Shown in pieces: positions 43,471 to 44,125 of a stretch of DNA of 44,125 nucleotides. Position numbers and translations under genes: made by a program. The notes beneath the pieces were generated by a model. The model worked only from the letters and a program-made list of their open reading frames with translations, made no database searches and had not been told where the DNA came from. The DNA lies in the NCBI GenBank assembly GCA_002506365.1, contig DAXK01000007.1, forward strand, positions 1 to 44,125, in the 5' to 3' direction. Every line of letters starts with the position of its first letter. Position 1 is the first letter of the stretch. The stretch comes from an archaeon UBA583. GTDB lineage: Archaea; Nanobdellota; Nanobdellia; Woesearchaeales; UBA583.

Positions 43471-43827
43471 TTAAAGATCTCTTGCTCCGATAGTCTTTCT
43501 ACCGTTAGCTTCTGCTCTTGCAGCTGCTTGCATAATACACCATGCTAACATTTCATTTAAAGCTTCTCCGAAGTTTCCAGCAACATTTGCTCCTTCAACT
43601 ACGTTCTTAACTTTAGACTTTACTACAACCATAGTTTCAGCTGTAATTTCTCCAACATAAACATCTTTTGCTTGAACAGTCTTTCTGTTATTTGCTTCTG
43701 CTCTAGCAGCAGCTTTAGTTACTAATTCTACAGCAACAGCATTTAATGCTTCTGCGAAATCTCCTGCAACGTTACAGTCTCCAGCTAATTCTTTAATTTT
43801 TGATTTTACAACGATCATTTCTGTCAT
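43471..43827 (-). CDS. Tandem histone-fold protein (two short histone units in one chain)
   Basis: A 118-residue protein built of two similar ~57-residue units: VVKSKIKELAGDCNVAGDF...NNRKTVQAKDV and VVKSKVKNVVEGANVAGNF...NGRKTIGARDL. Each has the alpha1-alpha2 pattern and the histone RxTxxxxD pair at its end, with almost nothing left for alpha3, as in short DUF1931-like archaeal histones. A two-in-one chain can fold on itself as a dimer. Role: DNA packaging, inferred. Codon use is richer in G and C than the neighbours, typical of high expression. A TATA box TATATAAAT (43926-43934) is ~103 nt upstream, so unlike most genes here it has a long leader. Confidence 0.87.
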   Translation of the reverse strand: MTEMIVVKSKIKELAGDCNVAGDFAEALNAVAVELVTKAAARAEANNRKTVQAKDVYVGEITAETMVVVKSKVKNVVEGANVAGNFGEALNEMLAWCIMQAAARAEANGRKTIGARDL

Positions 43828-43934
43828 TTTTTAATACCATAAAATATGCTCAAGTCAAAAGATGCCACCTAAGGGGTAAATTTTGAGGTTTTAAGCAATT
43901 TGTAAATATGACCTTAGATTTCTACTATATAAAT
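43828..43934 (-). promoter_or_regulatory. Histone promoter and long 5' leader with an overlapping upstream ATG
   Basis: From the TATA box to the ATG is about 103 nt, giving a leader of roughly 75 nt. The leader contains AGGTGG, GCTCAAG/CTTGAGC-like pairing and an ATG at 43840 in another frame that overlaps the histone start. The remaining 43935-44125 holds no open frame I can support. Confidence 0.45.
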
Positions 43935-44125
43935 GTTTTCAATAACTTTACGAAAGTATGGACATTGTGCTAAATACTTTTAATCAATGTTTGATTGTTT
44001 GAGAAATGTTGTTTTTTAGGTTAAAAGTGTGAATTTTAGTAGATATAGTCTAATATTGATTGTTTTTAGTGAATTTATTTAAAAAGAAATTTGTTTAGTT
44101 TTTTTTATTATTTTTATTATTTTTA

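Noticed and set aside
43935..44125. tRNA or other RNA gene at the right edge
   Set aside because: No acceptor stem, T-loop (GTTCRAAT-type) or GC-rich stem was found here or in any other gap.

Overview
The window is very AT-rich and reads as a chromosome segment of a small archaeon, most likely a DPANN lineage of the Woesearchaeota/Pacearchaeota/Nanoarchaeota type. The reasons are an archaeal-type glycyl-tRNA synthetase, a class III (type IV pilin-like) signal peptide, a histone-fold protein, archaeal TATA boxes about 25 nt upstream of most first start codons (leaderless transcripts), and an internal Shine-Dalgarno sequence GGAGGTGAT matching the usual archaeal 16S tail. The lineage is inferred from gene content; no rRNA is present to confirm it. 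No tRNA, rRNA, CRISPR array, transposase or integrase was found, and no gap between genes exceeds 300 bases.

Layout. 1-3.8 kb: a PotD-like substrate-binding protein fused to a membrane anchor (open at the left edge), an ABC-type six-helix membrane domain without ATPase, and three overlapping small membrane-protein genes. 3.8-6.2 kb: glyS and an FMN reductase. 6.3-9.8 kb: a membrane-anchored winged-helix regulator followed by an extracytoplasmic thiol-disulfide set (DsbA-like CPFC, anchored thioredoxin-like CPHC, CcdA/DsbD-like electron carrier), with shared operator-like repeats in front of the regulator and the DsbA gene. 10-13.8 kb: a pilin-leader protein carrying an ELWxxDGT-type beta-propeller, then an ABC-F ATPase whose 3' end is present again in two extra places, so that copies flank the propeller gene. 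13.9-16.6 kb: an intramembrane CPAC protein, a rhodanese, a nitroreductase and an OGG1-type glycosylase. 16.7-24.6 kb: an anchored serine protease, a chain of five very small genes (three of them under 60 codons), and an 1825-residue surface protein. 24.6-30.4 kb: HAD hydrolase, ORF6N protein, the C-terminal half of an ATP-dependent DNA ligase, an anchored propeller-like protein, a 58-codon gene and uvrC. 30.6-35.7 kb: a polytopic membrane protein, recQ, the threonylcarbamoyl-AMP synthase gene and three small helical proteins. 35.7-40.4 kb: a complete arginine deiminase operon (arcA-arcB-antiporter-arcC on the minus strand). 40.6-43.8 kb: a DsbA-like CGWC protein, two C39-like cysteine peptidase paralogues, rsmA and a tandem histone.

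How it fits together. The arginine deiminase operon gives ATP from arginine, a plausible main energy route in a reduced, host-associated or fermentative archaeon. Cysteine-bearing surface proteins (giant protein, propeller pilin, anchored protease) together with two independent disulfide systems suggest an actively oxidised cell exterior. DNA repair is represented by ogg, uvrC, recQ and a half ligase.

The most unusual structures are (i) the dispersed ABC-F tail around the propeller gene, which looks like integration at a gene 3' end, (ii) hairpins with an ACCAATGGT centre lying between convergent genes, two of them bracketed by duplicated gene ends, (iii) the chained micro-genes at 17.7-19.0 kb, (iv) the redox regulon with its TTTTAACTATTTT sites, and (v) odd family members: a UvrC without the iron-sulfur cysteines and helix-hairpin-helix tail, a ligase without its nucleotidyl-transfer lysine region, and an ORF6N gene whose conserved N-terminus lies upstream of its first AUG.
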